A DNA stretch of 31,321 nt from a virus. The notes under the pieces were generated by a model. That model had not been told where the DNA came from. It saw only the letters and a list, made by a program, of their open reading frames with translations, and did no database searches. Where the stretch lies: positions 1 to 31,321 of the IMG/VR virus record IMGVR_UViG_3300044646_001704. One strand, given 5' to 3'. Every line of letters begins with the position of its first letter. The first letter of the stretch is position 1. Shown piece after piece: positions 6,166 through 15,100 of the stretch. A program made the position numbers and the translations under genes.

Positions 6166-6572
6166 TTTTTGAATACCTCAGCTACTGATGGCAGAATCTT
6201 TTCTGCGCTTCGGCCGATGACGTAACCGCCAAGGCCAAGCTGGACGATATCCCAAAGGGCCAAGTACTCTTGCTGCGAAATGTTTGGCGCCGCCCATCCA
6301 AACCATCGAGCTACAATCAAAAAAACAAACGTCAGCATGGTGATAGGTCGCCAACTTGATGCAAGCCAATTTTCCGAGGCCGCCTCGGCCTTAACAATTT
6401 CGGCAGCGCCTTTGCGCAATTCAGTTTGCGCGGCGAGTTCTGCAAGCGCGCCAGTTTGCTGCATCTTGAGTAGCTCAAGCTTCGCCTGATCGCGCTGGGC
6501 GGGATCTGGCCAAAGGCGGTCAATGAGCTTTGAGCCGATGTCGAGTGCTGCGGATACAGGATCGAATGCCAT
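6162..6572 (-). CDS. holin, GTA_holin_3TM-like, 136 aa
   Basis: The chosen ATG gives MAFDPVSAALDIGSKLIDRL and has GGAGA upstream; a longer frame upstream would overlap the adhesin gene and add an Arg-rich stretch, so it is rejected. After an amphipathic N-terminal helix and a charged helical stretch (about 25-65), SSWRPITMLTFVFLIVARWF (72-91) forms a membrane segment. WDIVQLGLGGYVIG (107-120) forms another. The SWRPxTM motif is typical of the GTA-type three-TM holin family. It starts two bases after the adhesin stop and overlaps the endolysin start by four bases, the usual lysis cassette. Confidence 0.85.
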   Translation of the reverse strand: MAFDPVSAALDIGSKLIDRLWPDPAQRDQAKLELLKMQQTGALAELAAQTELRKGAAEIVKAEAASENWLASSWRPITMLTFVFLIVARWFGWAAPNISQQEYLALWDIVQLGLGGYVIGRSAEKILPSVAEVFKK

Positions 6573-6574
6573 GG

Positions 6575-7519
6575 CTATGCTCTCCAAAACTGTACGAAAA
6601 AAGCGCCTACGCCGCCTTTTTGACCCCAACTGTTGTACCCACCCCCGCCTCCGGCACTCGACTCGGGATCAAAAGCATAAGTAAATCCGGCAGCCCCAAA
6701 TCGTCCAAATAATACTCCCCCATCTCTAGATTGGGGATTAGAGAAACCCTGATAATAAAGTTGAGATCCGCCTTGATTGATCCCATAAACATTAGTGACA
6801 CCCGGGTTTCCGTTTCTAGCAGCAAGGGGATTTAATGAATAAGTGGCCCACACTGGGCCGCTTCCTGATACGACGCCTCCAGCACCATTAGTTCCATTAG
6901 CGAGACCGCCTTTCCCGCCGCCTACGGTAATTGTATTTCCGGGCCAACTAAATGTGAAGCTCGACCCATCCGCACCATCACCACTTGTTGTCGTGTCATT
7001 TTCTGGCGTTATTGTTAAAGAAAATTCGTCAAATTCATTGACAACAATTCCGCCGGGTATAAAAGTTTTATTTCCAACAAAACTTGCCGCGCTTCCTCCG
7101 GCTCCAGCGGCAAAATTAGTCGTTGACGCCGCTCCGGCGCCTCCTTGCCCATACATAGTAAAAGCCATTCTATTGCATGTGTATGGAACACTTATTTTCC
7201 CAACAGCCCCCAATGGAAAATCTGGCGGACTTTGGTAAAAAAGTTGTGTACCGACAGAATATGTAGCATCAAGAAAAAGGTCCGTATCGTAAGGCTTGTC
7301 TGCCTCAACACCATTCCACCAAAAGGCATTTGCTGCCCCCCAAGTACCCCCAGAAAAGGTTATTCCAAAAGAACCTCCACTAACTAAATTTTGAGGTTGT
7401 GTGGTGTAAAATTCATTTACAAACCAAGCAGTTTTTGGCTGCGCCCATACGCCGTTTCGTTTGACGTAAACCTCGTTTACTGTTTGCCAAACACCGCCAA
7501 CTTTTACAAATACAGTCAT
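6575..7519 (-). CDS. Gly-rich tail adhesin / receptor-binding protein, 314 aa
   Basis: Starts MTVFVKVGGVWQTVNEVYVK. Two N-terminal units of the form VxVKxxGVWxxxNE (residues about 3-30) look like a virion attachment repeat shared with the neighbouring paralogue. The C-terminal half is very Gly-rich, with runs such as GGGKGGLANGTNGAGG and SSAGGGGGYNSWGQ, and ends in a hydrophobic strand FFVQFWRA. Gly-rich tips of this sort occur in phage adhesins such as the gp38-type polyglycine sandwich. The gene is AT-richer than its structural neighbours (19 G/C in the 60 bases from 7021). It follows its paralogue by three bases. Host-receptor binding is inferred. Confidence 0.7.
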   Translation of the reverse strand: MTVFVKVGGVWQTVNEVYVKRNGVWAQPKTAWFVNEFYTTQPQNLVSGGSFGITFSGGTWGAANAFWWNGVEADKPYDTDLFLDATYSVGTQLFYQSPPDFPLGAVGKISVPYTCNRMAFTMYGQGGAGAASTTNFAAGAGGSAASFVGNKTFIPGGIVVNEFDEFSLTITPENDTTTSGDGADGSSFTFSWPGNTITVGGGKGGLANGTNGAGGVVSGSGPVWATYSLNPLAARNGNPGVTNVYGINQGGSQLYYQGFSNPQSRDGGVLFGRFGAAGFTYAFDPESSAGGGGGYNSWGQKGGVGAFFVQFWRA

Positions 7520-7522
7520 AGC

Positions 7523-8329
7523 TTATGACCAGCTAAGGTATAAAACGGCACTGATTCCAGCCTGACCCGGCGCGCCATTGTATCCGCCTGCGCCACCTCC
7601 TCCGGGGAATTGCGGAGGAATATTGCCAATCGATTGACCACCGGCTCCACCGCCCGGACCACCGGCTGTTCCGCCGACGCCACTTGCAGGACCCGCCACA
7701 GCAGGACCTCCATTCCCCGGATTGCCCGGGTCAAAAAGAACATCACCGCCAACATTGTCCCATACGGTTGTTCCGCCCTCGCCGCCTTGAGCGAGAAAAT
7801 CAAAATAAGGAGTTGCGCCGAACAGTGTAGAAATACCTGCGGGATCTCCTCTGTTACCGGAACCCCATTCGTCAAATACAAAAACCGCATGAGTTGGATT
7901 TGGAGGATTTAAAACACCAAATGAAGAAGGTCCGCCCAAGTAAAAAACATATTCTTGAAGCGGGGTAACTGGATAAGGGCCCTCAATGTTGTACTGAGCG
8001 CCACCGCCAGATCCAGCTAAAAGATTTGTTCCAGAGGACGCATCTTTACAGCCGCCCGCTCCGCCAGCGCCCCATCCATAAACTGTCAATGAAGTCGCGC
8101 CGCACGGGGCATAAACTCTTCCAATAATTCCATAATCAGCAGGGTCTTGATTAGGCTCGTACAACATCTGAGTGAATGGCACAAAACCATTCGGCTGCCA
8201 AAATATTCGCCAAGCACCGTCTACCTTGTGCCAAGCCTCTGTAAGTAACTGCCAAGTCCCGCCAACTTTTACGTAGATTTCGTTGACTTGTTCCCAGTTA
8301 CCAGCGACTTTTACGTATACCTCGCACAT
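7523..8329 (-). CDS. Gly-rich tail adhesin, paralogue, 268 aa
   Basis: The first 45 residues are three back-to-back 14-residue repeats: EVYVKVAGNWEQVN, EIYVKVGGTWQLLT and EAWHKVDGAWRIFW. A predicted beta middle (TSLTVYGWGAGGAGG, LQEYVFYLGG) is followed by a strongly Gly-rich end (GGTAGGPGGGAGG, FPGGGGAGGYNG) and a hydrophobic C-terminus ISAVLYLSWS. Its layout matches the downstream 314-aa protein, so the two are tandem paralogues. It starts directly after the TAA of the upstream fibre-like gene (TAAATG). Probably forms or caps a tail fibre and contacts the host. No enzyme motif seen. Confidence 0.7.
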   Translation of the reverse strand: MCEVYVKVAGNWEQVNEIYVKVGGTWQLLTEAWHKVDGAWRIFWQPNGFVPFTQMLYEPNQDPADYGIIGRVYAPCGATSLTVYGWGAGGAGGCKDASSGTNLLAGSGGGAQYNIEGPYPVTPLQEYVFYLGGPSSFGVLNPPNPTHAVFVFDEWGSGNRGDPAGISTLFGATPYFDFLAQGGEGGTTVWDNVGGDVLFDPGNPGNGGPAVAGPASGVGGTAGGPGGGAGGQSIGNIPPQFPGGGGAGGYNGAPGQAGISAVLYLSWS

Positions 8330-9355
8330 TTAATACCTGAACCAAACGTCACCGTCATTGCCTCCAGAAGGCGCAGCGGTGGAGGCCGTAACAATTGCGC
8401 TGCTGAAAGCTCCGTCCCAATTCAGAAAATCAGATCCTCCGCCACCACCAGAAGAGTTGATCGTGATGGAGCCATCACCATTTGTGATGGTGACGTTCGT
8501 TCCTGCAGTCAGTGTGGCCTTCGTGAGGCCGCCTGCAGCGTTACCGATTAGGATCTGGCCGTTGGTATAAGTCGTTTCGCCAGTACCGCCATTCGCTTCG
8601 GTGAGCGTGCCTGCGAGCGTAATAATGCCGGTCGATGCAGTTGCAGGCGTGAGGCCTGTAGTGCCGCCAGAGAAAGACGCTACACCACCACCACCACCAC
8701 CGCCGACAGCCCAAGACAGATTGCCACTGCCATCTGTCGCAAGCACGTAGCCCGCAGCGCCGTCAGATCCGGGCCACGTATATACCGTGCTGTCCGAAAC
8801 TGCGGCTGGGATCAGCCCAAAGAACCCGCTGGTGGCGCCTACAAACGTCAGGCCTCGAGTGCCGACGTACGTACCGTCAAAGGTAAAGTTTGCCGACCCA
8901 GCCAATACGCCGTTGTCGTTGTATTGAACTTGCGTATTGCTTCCGCCCGGTAGCGAGTTGGTCGACGAGTACGAAATGTTCGTGCCATCACTGATGACCT
9001 GAGACCGATAGCCTTGGCGCAAAAGCAGCGATGTGCCACCGCCAGCAGACGAGAAGGTGACCGTAAAGTTACCCGTCGTGTTGTTGTAGATGGACCAAAC
9101 GCCACCCTTGCCAGAGGGCAATTGATAATTGACGTTTGCGCTTAAAAGACCAGCGATGATGATATTGGGAGGGCGGTACTGCGAGTCCGATAAGGTAACC
9201 GTGCCACTCGCGCCCACCGCATTGATGTTGGTCGTACCGCCAAATGCCGTATCGATAATATCAAAGTCAGTATTGACTGGCTGATCCCACGTATTGACGT
9301 AATCGCCATTTGCCGGCTTTTCGATAAGTTTGTTAGTTGTAAAAGTACTGGCCAT
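8330..9355 (-). CDS. tail fibre-like structural protein, 341 aa
   Basis: Starts MASTFTTNKLIEKPANGDYV, a start often seen in phage fibre proteins (NxLxEKPANGDYVxTWDxPVNxDxxxID). Residues about 45-120 form a beta sandwich-like region (VTLSDSQYRPPNIIIAG, WSIYNNTTGNFTVTFSS). A middle VQYNDNGVLAGSANFTFDGT segment resembles fibre repeat units. Two polyglycine hinges follow, one of eight Gly encoded by a trinucleotide tract. The end is SGGNDGDVWFRY. AGGAG stands upstream of the ATG. It sits between the internal virion proteins and the adhesin pair, so it may join the adhesins to the tail. Confidence 0.75.
   Translation of the reverse strand: MASTFTTNKLIEKPANGDYVNTWDQPVNTDFDIIDTAFGGTTNINAVGASGTVTLSDSQYRPPNIIIAGLLSANVNYQLPSGKGGVWSIYNNTTGNFTVTFSSAGGGTSLLLRQGYRSQVISDGTNISYSSTNSLPGGSNTQVQYNDNGVLAGSANFTFDGTYVGTRGLTFVGATSGFFGLIPAAVSDSTVYTWPGSDGAAGYVLATDGSGNLSWAVGGGGGGGVASFSGGTTGLTPATASTGIITLAGTLTEANGGTGETTYTNGQILIGNAAGGLTKATLTAGTNVTITNGDGSITINSSGGGGGSDFLNWDGAFSSAIVTASTAAPSGGNDGDVWFRY
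8684..8701. repeat. trinucleotide (ACC)6 tract
   Basis: Six perfect ACC units on the + strand encode part of an eight-glycine hinge in the 341-aa fibre-like protein. Slippage would lengthen or shorten the hinge without shifting the frame. Confidence 0.8.
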
Positions 9356-9363
9356 GATTACTC

Positions 9364-12180
9364 CTAAATCGCTTTATCAGCTACTTCAAGTGCCTTTGCA
9401 ATGTGATCATCGTGAACCCCTAAGAGGTCCTCCGTCTTTGAATTGCTGCGCTTCTTGGCATCTTCAGTAGCAACCATCAGCTTATTCAGCAAACTTTCTA
9501 CTGATCCGCCTATCTTACCGCCAGTCGCACGCGCAATTCTGCCGCCAGCTCGAGATGCGGGCCTGCCGAAAATTTTCAAAATGTAGTTTTGTGTTTCCTC
9601 AGGCAAGAAATTGGCAAAACTCTCGCCGCTTTCTCGAGCTGCGTTCAATGCGCGCCGCACCGCGCCGGGGCCTGCATTGTAAGCGGCTGCTGCAATAACC
9701 GGGTCTTCGAATTGCCTGAGCATGTCTTCGAAGTAAGCGCGGCCTAAAGCCTCGTTGTACGCCGGATCGCTCCTCAAACGCTGTGGGTCGTAGGGCAAGC
9801 CGGCTAGTTTTGCTGCTTCTGGCGCAGTTCCCGGCATGACTTGAGCAATGCCCAAAGCGCCAGCCGAAGAAGTTATAACATTGCCCTGCTTGTCGAACTG
9901 CTGCTTCCCACTTTCAACTTGCAACATTCGATCAAAAACCTCAGAAGCTGGAAGCTGCTTCGGTTCCATGCCGACCGAACCCTCAGTGAGAGTGGCACCC
10001 GGAGCCGTGACTTCCTGCGAAGGTGGCGTGCCAATCGAAGCGCGCACCAGCGAATTCCGCATCAGGTCCATGGTGCTTCCGAGAATGCCCGGGGCAGCAG
10101 GGACCTTGCGAATGATTTCGCCAAGACGCTTCAACTTTTCGGGGTCGTCCGTCCCGATCAAGCTCAGCATTTCGTTGGCTGTTTTTCGGTAATTTCTTGT
10201 TTGAACACCGGTTGTCACTGCTTGCTGGGCTTTAGTCGCGAGGATATTCACCATCGGACCAAAATCACCCCTCACTGCAGCCAACATGGCAGGGCCCATT
10301 TCAAATGCAACTTGACCCTTGATGAATTGCTCTTGAACTGACGGGTCATCCAAATGCGCGCCGTAAGCTCTTGTTCTTTTCAAAACAGATTCAGAAGCGG
10401 CGCGGCCTAGAATTGAATCCAGTTCCGCTTGCCCCAACGCGGTTTGTAGGATCTTGCTTCTATTCGGATCTTTGATAAGCCGAAGAATGTCGTCCGGGCC
10501 GCTCTTTTCTGCGATTTCTGCAAGTTGTGCAGCCAAACCTTGCCGAAACATATCTTTTCGTTCCGGCGAATATCTGTTGAAAGCCGTGATCAACGGACCA
10601 GCTTTGAACGTCGTTCCAGCACTTCGCAGGGCGCCATATCCCGCTTCAACGGCATTTTGTGCGCCTAAAGATTCAGACGCGGCATCTCGGGCGCGCTGAT
10701 AATTCGGAACGGTAGTATCGAGTTCGTCAACCACCTGCTTACGTAAATTTTTCAGGTCGATGGCTTTATTTGATTTGCCTTGTCTGTACGCTTCATTGAT
10801 AGCGTCATCAAGATCTCGTTTGACCTGATCCCAGAAGAAAATGTTTCCCGAGCTCGTTCTCGTCGGGGCGATGATTCGTGACTTGGGATTCTTGGCAAGA
10901 TCCCGAGCATTGGTCATGAAATCTTTCAATGCGCCGCTTTTTACAAGGGTACTCAGCTCAACGCTAAATACATCGCGAGCTGCCGGGTCTGTTTCAAGAG
11001 CCTTGTACAGGCGGTTGATTTCGTTTTCGTTGGAAGAGCGAATAGCCTGCTGTATGTCAAATGCATCATCGGTCACGCCGAGCGTGCTTCCGATATGCTG
11101 CCTCATTGCCGTATTTGCTCTGGCCGCTTGGTCGGCAACTTTGCTATTAAGTTCTTCAAGAAGCTGCTGAGACTCTGGCGTCGCAAAGCCGTACTTCGAG
11201 ATGAGTTTTCTCGTTTCATTTCCCGCCATGTTGAAAAGGCCCGGCGATGCGCCAGACTCAATAGCTTTTTTCAACTGCTCGGGATTCATCTTTGACGAGC
11301 CATTTGCAACGTCACGAGCAATGGCTGTGAGAAGTTCCTGCTCAATCTGCCCCTTGCCGGGGCCGGTCACGAATTGAATGCTGCCCTTGGCAGCCTTGAA
11401 CCCTGCAGGTCCGAGGAGAGAGCCCAAAATTCGAGCAGGCGTTTCGTATTCAGTGCCTTCGGTCAGTTGACCTGCGCCTTCAGCAAGCACGCCTGACGTG
11501 CCTGCAATTCCGAGTCGCGTGAGTAAACCCGCGCCTCCAGTACCAATACCGCTTGGCACCGCTCGGAATCCCGCGCCAACAAGTTTTCCTGCTGTCGTTT
11601 CAGGCGCATAAGACAATTCAGGCGCCACAGAGCGAACCACTTTTTCTATACCCTGCCCAGTGGGAAGAGTAATGCCAAAAATCTTGTTCACATCTCCAGC
11701 AATTTCTGCTGCAGATTTGCCTTTCATGGCCTCTTGTCTTGCCAAGGCAATGGCTTTTTCTGCCGATCCTTTTTCAGCAAGACCAAAGCCTTCTTTGGCA
11801 CGAGCGATTGCTTCTCTGGCTTTGAGTGATCCGATATCGACAAGTTGGCCTATGCTGCCGGGAAGCCCCGGCAAATCTGCAAGTAAGCCCATGGCAAGAC
11901 CTGAACCAGCCGATTTGGCGACGTCTTCAATAGTCCCCGGGGGCGGTTTACGAGGGGCGGGCGGCGCTCCCGGGGTAGGAGCGGGAGGCGCCTTTTTTGA
12001 CTCAGGTGTCTCGTATCGACGAGGGCGACGAGGCGCCGCAGCCGACGTCTCTCTTGCCGCGCCATACTGCGCCAAGATACTGCCTGCACGCGAGGTTTCT
12101 GCCTCAGGCGCTTTCGGTGTAGGGGCTTGAGGCTCCCCTGTCGGGGTTATCCCGTAATTGGCAAGGATGCTTTCTGCCAT
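9364..12180 (-). CDS. internal virion / DNA ejection protein with C-terminal lytic transglycosylase domain, 938 aa
   Basis: The N-terminus is Ala/Pro-rich and probably flexible (QAPTPKAPEAET, APRKPPPG). A Gly-rich hydrophobic stretch (about residues 90-110 and 200-240) follows, then a long helical body. Near the C-terminus is an SLT domain: FDRMLQVESGKQQF carries the catalytic Glu (about residue 756), followed by GALGIAQVMPGTA, and AAYNAGPGAVRRAL around residue 832. These are the canonical motif I, II and III elements of family 1 lytic transglycosylases. The enzyme would open peptidoglycan during genome entry. The place after the 1351-aa protein and the length match podovirus core proteins. 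It starts six bases after that gene's stop. Confidence 0.85.
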   Translation of the reverse strand: MAESILANYGITPTGEPQAPTPKAPEAETSRAGSILAQYGAARETSAAAPRRPRRYETPESKKAPPAPTPGAPPAPRKPPPGTIEDVAKSAGSGLAMGLLADLPGLPGSIGQLVDIGSLKAREAIARAKEGFGLAEKGSAEKAIALARQEAMKGKSAAEIAGDVNKIFGITLPTGQGIEKVVRSVAPELSYAPETTAGKLVGAGFRAVPSGIGTGGAGLLTRLGIAGTSGVLAEGAGQLTEGTEYETPARILGSLLGPAGFKAAKGSIQFVTGPGKGQIEQELLTAIARDVANGSSKMNPEQLKKAIESGASPGLFNMAGNETRKLISKYGFATPESQQLLEELNSKVADQAARANTAMRQHIGSTLGVTDDAFDIQQAIRSSNENEINRLYKALETDPAARDVFSVELSTLVKSGALKDFMTNARDLAKNPKSRIIAPTRTSSGNIFFWDQVKRDLDDAINEAYRQGKSNKAIDLKNLRKQVVDELDTTVPNYQRARDAASESLGAQNAVEAGYGALRSAGTTFKAGPLITAFNRYSPERKDMFRQGLAAQLAEIAEKSGPDDILRLIKDPNRSKILQTALGQAELDSILGRAASESVLKRTRAYGAHLDDPSVQEQFIKGQVAFEMGPAMLAAVRGDFGPMVNILATKAQQAVTTGVQTRNYRKTANEMLSLIGTDDPEKLKRLGEIIRKVPAAPGILGSTMDLMRNSLVRASIGTPPSQEVTAPGATLTEGSVGMEPKQLPASEVFDRMLQVESGKQQFDKQGNVITSSAGALGIAQVMPGTAPEAAKLAGLPYDPQRLRSDPAYNEALGRAYFEDMLRQFEDPVIAAAAYNAGPGAVRRALNAARESGESFANFLPEETQNYILKIFGRPASRAGGRIARATGGKIGGSVESLLNKLMVATEDAKKRSNSKTEDLLGVHDDHIAKALEVADKAI

Positions 12181-12186
12181 GGCGGG

Positions 12187-15100
12187 TTACCTGTTAAAGA
12201 AGAACCGCGTGAATCCCGGCATGCCGAGTTCTTTATCCAGCTCCGCCGGATCAACTTTGCCATCGATTATGTCGTCAATCAAAGTTGCGCCAGTTGTTTT
12301 GTTCTTTCCAGTTTTCAAAATTTGATTCAGACGTTGCCGTTGCCTCTCATAGAACTGATCGTTGTAGTCCGTTCTAAATGCCAATCGAGCCTGAGCCGAC
12401 TTGTACATGCCCGGCATCGAAGCAAGTTCCTTGTAGTCTTCAAGATAACGGGCCTGATCGAGAGCTTTTTGCTTGTCGATGTACATGTTGGCCATGATCT
12501 CAAGCGCGGCATCTCTCGGCATGCCTGCGCCCGGAGTCGCTGCGGCAATTTGATTGAGAGCCTGAAATGCCCTTTGCCCTGCGGCCTGAACGCCCTCGAA
12601 TTGCATCGCCGTCGAGAGCTTTTGCGCAATGATGGACTTGTCGACGTCAGAGGGCAAAAGTCTATACTCTTGCGGAACTCCAAGTGACTGTTGGATATCG
12701 TTGATTCTAGCTATCAAAGTCGTTCTAAGTGAGTTCAAAGGGCCCGCCCCGACAAATCCTCCCTCTAATCCCGCAAGTTGTCTTGCGAGTTGGTTCAGGC
12801 TTGTTCCAGATTCTGCCGCAGAGATTGCGGCTGCATTGATGGCTTCTTCATCTGCAATCGATTTTGCGATAAATGCATTGCGCTGAGTCTCCGGCATCGA
12901 GAGCAGCGCATCAGAATCCGCACGCGCCTTGGCCATATTGGCCTCGGAAATTGTCGGATTCCACTTGTACTCACCGACCGCTTTGTCGCCCTCGGCAGAA
13001 GACGGACGACCCGGAACGGCAGGTTCTTGCGGCGCCGCAGGCGTCGTTGCTGCGGGCACACTGGCGCCAGATACAGGAGTTGCGCCCGGCAAATTTTTGA
13101 TGATTTCGCCAGCTTGCGCAGCGCCTGCTGTTGGCGGCTTGCCCATATTGTGCCACTCAGAGAGCGTAACGGTCTTGCCATCGGCGAGCACAACGTACGT
13201 GAGGCCAGCGCGAACAAAGATCGCATTCTGCGGGATCGTCTGCGCTTCGGCAGCCGTGAGCACGCGAGTCTGTTGCGTGTCCGTCTTCGTCTTTTCAATG
13301 TCCGCCAATTGTTTGCGGATATCGGTGTAAGACTTCGTACCAGCACCAAGGCCGGCAGCAAGTGCTACGCCAAGGCTATAAGTCGGCGCCGTGCCCATGG
13401 CTGCAATGCCGCTGAGAAGCGGAATTAGATTCTCGGGCTTACTCAGACTTTCGCGAGCGCCGCTGATAGCCTCAGTAATTTTCTGGCCACGAGTCGGCAT
13501 GCGAATGTTTGGCGCTTGCAAAAGACTTGAATCGAGAGCGCCAGCGCCCATCATTGTTGGCGCAGAGATATCAAGGCCCGGGCGCGGAGCCGCCGCAGGA
13601 GCCGCCGCAGGCGGTGCGCTCACTGCCGCTGCAACTGCGTCCGCCGCTGGCGTATTGGACGCCGCCGGACGCGGACGGACAGGAGGACGATCAGGTTGTT
13701 TCACCGGATCTGGCGCCCCTTCAAAGCTTCCGGTCGCGCCAGTTCTATCGCGCTGAGCTAACCTCTGGCGCTGGGCTGCCGCGCTTTCTGGCGTCACCCC
13801 ATAGCCGGCATAGTCTTGGATGTCTTGAAGGATTTCAGAGAACAGGCCGCCCTTTTTCTTTGTGCCGCCATCTTGAAAGCCTTCGCGACCAGCAGTGCCG
13901 CCGGCGGCTTTCTTTTTACTGTCGCCGATTGACGAAGCTTTTGCAGCAAGATCCAAAATCTTCTCGAGCTCATCAAGACCGGACTCTTTTTCAGCAAGCT
14001 TACCGGGCGTGGCCAGCGTAAAACTTTGCGCGCTGGTAGGGATATTTAACTTCGCACCTTTACCGCCGCCATAAGGCATGGCCTCACCGCCGGCAGCCAT
14101 TCTCGGGCCAACGGTTGATGAAGTTGGAGTTGGGGCTTCAGCTTCACGCTTCCGCTTTCTCTCTTGATACTCTTGGTACTTTTTATAAACGTTAGATCCA
14201 GTCTCGCCAATTTTGGCGGCTTGCTCGAGCGAATCGAGAACGCTTGGCGCTTCGGGCAACGAACCCGCAGTCGTGAGAGACGAAACAGGCAACGAACCTT
14301 GCGGGACATAGCTGCCACCACCGCCGGGTAACCCGCCGGGGGCTCCGCCATAAAGTCCCGCCTGAGAATAGGGGCCAAACATCTGAGCCTGAGCGGCGAG
14401 CAAAGCGGCCATATCACTCGGGCCAGCAAAGCCCGGGCTGCCGCCTTGCTGGAAGCCCTGATAAGCATCAGCCGAATCAACAGCGCCACCCATGGCGCCG
14501 CCCAAAGCCTTGCCGACAGATTCTTTGTACTTAAAGCTGTAGACGGGCTGCCCGTCATATAGCTCGCCAACCTTATGCACGTCTTTCTTTGCACGGCGAT
14601 CCGACAGCATGGCAATCGTGGCTACGATTGATGCAATCTGCGAAGCCTGCTCAAGGGTTGGATCTTTTGCTGACACGCCTTCGGGCGCATCCAATTTCGG
14701 CGGTGCCTTGTTCTCTTGCGGGATATCAATTCCGCCACCTTGCTTCGGCAGGTCGACTTTGGCAGCCCCGACAGGCGCCGCAGCGACAGGCTTTGAAGCC
14801 TCAGCAACCGCCGCTTCAGCCTTTCGCTTTCGCTCTTCCTCTTGGGGGTCAGCAGGACCGCCCAAGGCGCGCTTGCGAGCGGCATCTTCGGTGGCCTTTT
14901 CGTAATCGACCGTCTTGTAGCCGCCGACCTCGCCGACCGCTTCCGGTTTGACCTTCTCGACGTCTTGCGCCATGAGGCCGAGCTGCGTGCGCGGCTCGCC
15001 CTTGTACTTGTAGGCGTAGATGGGTTGACCGTCGTTGGTCTTGCCGACCTCGCGGACGTCTTCCTTGAGGCGTCTGTCGGAGAAGAAACCGCCCGGCTGC

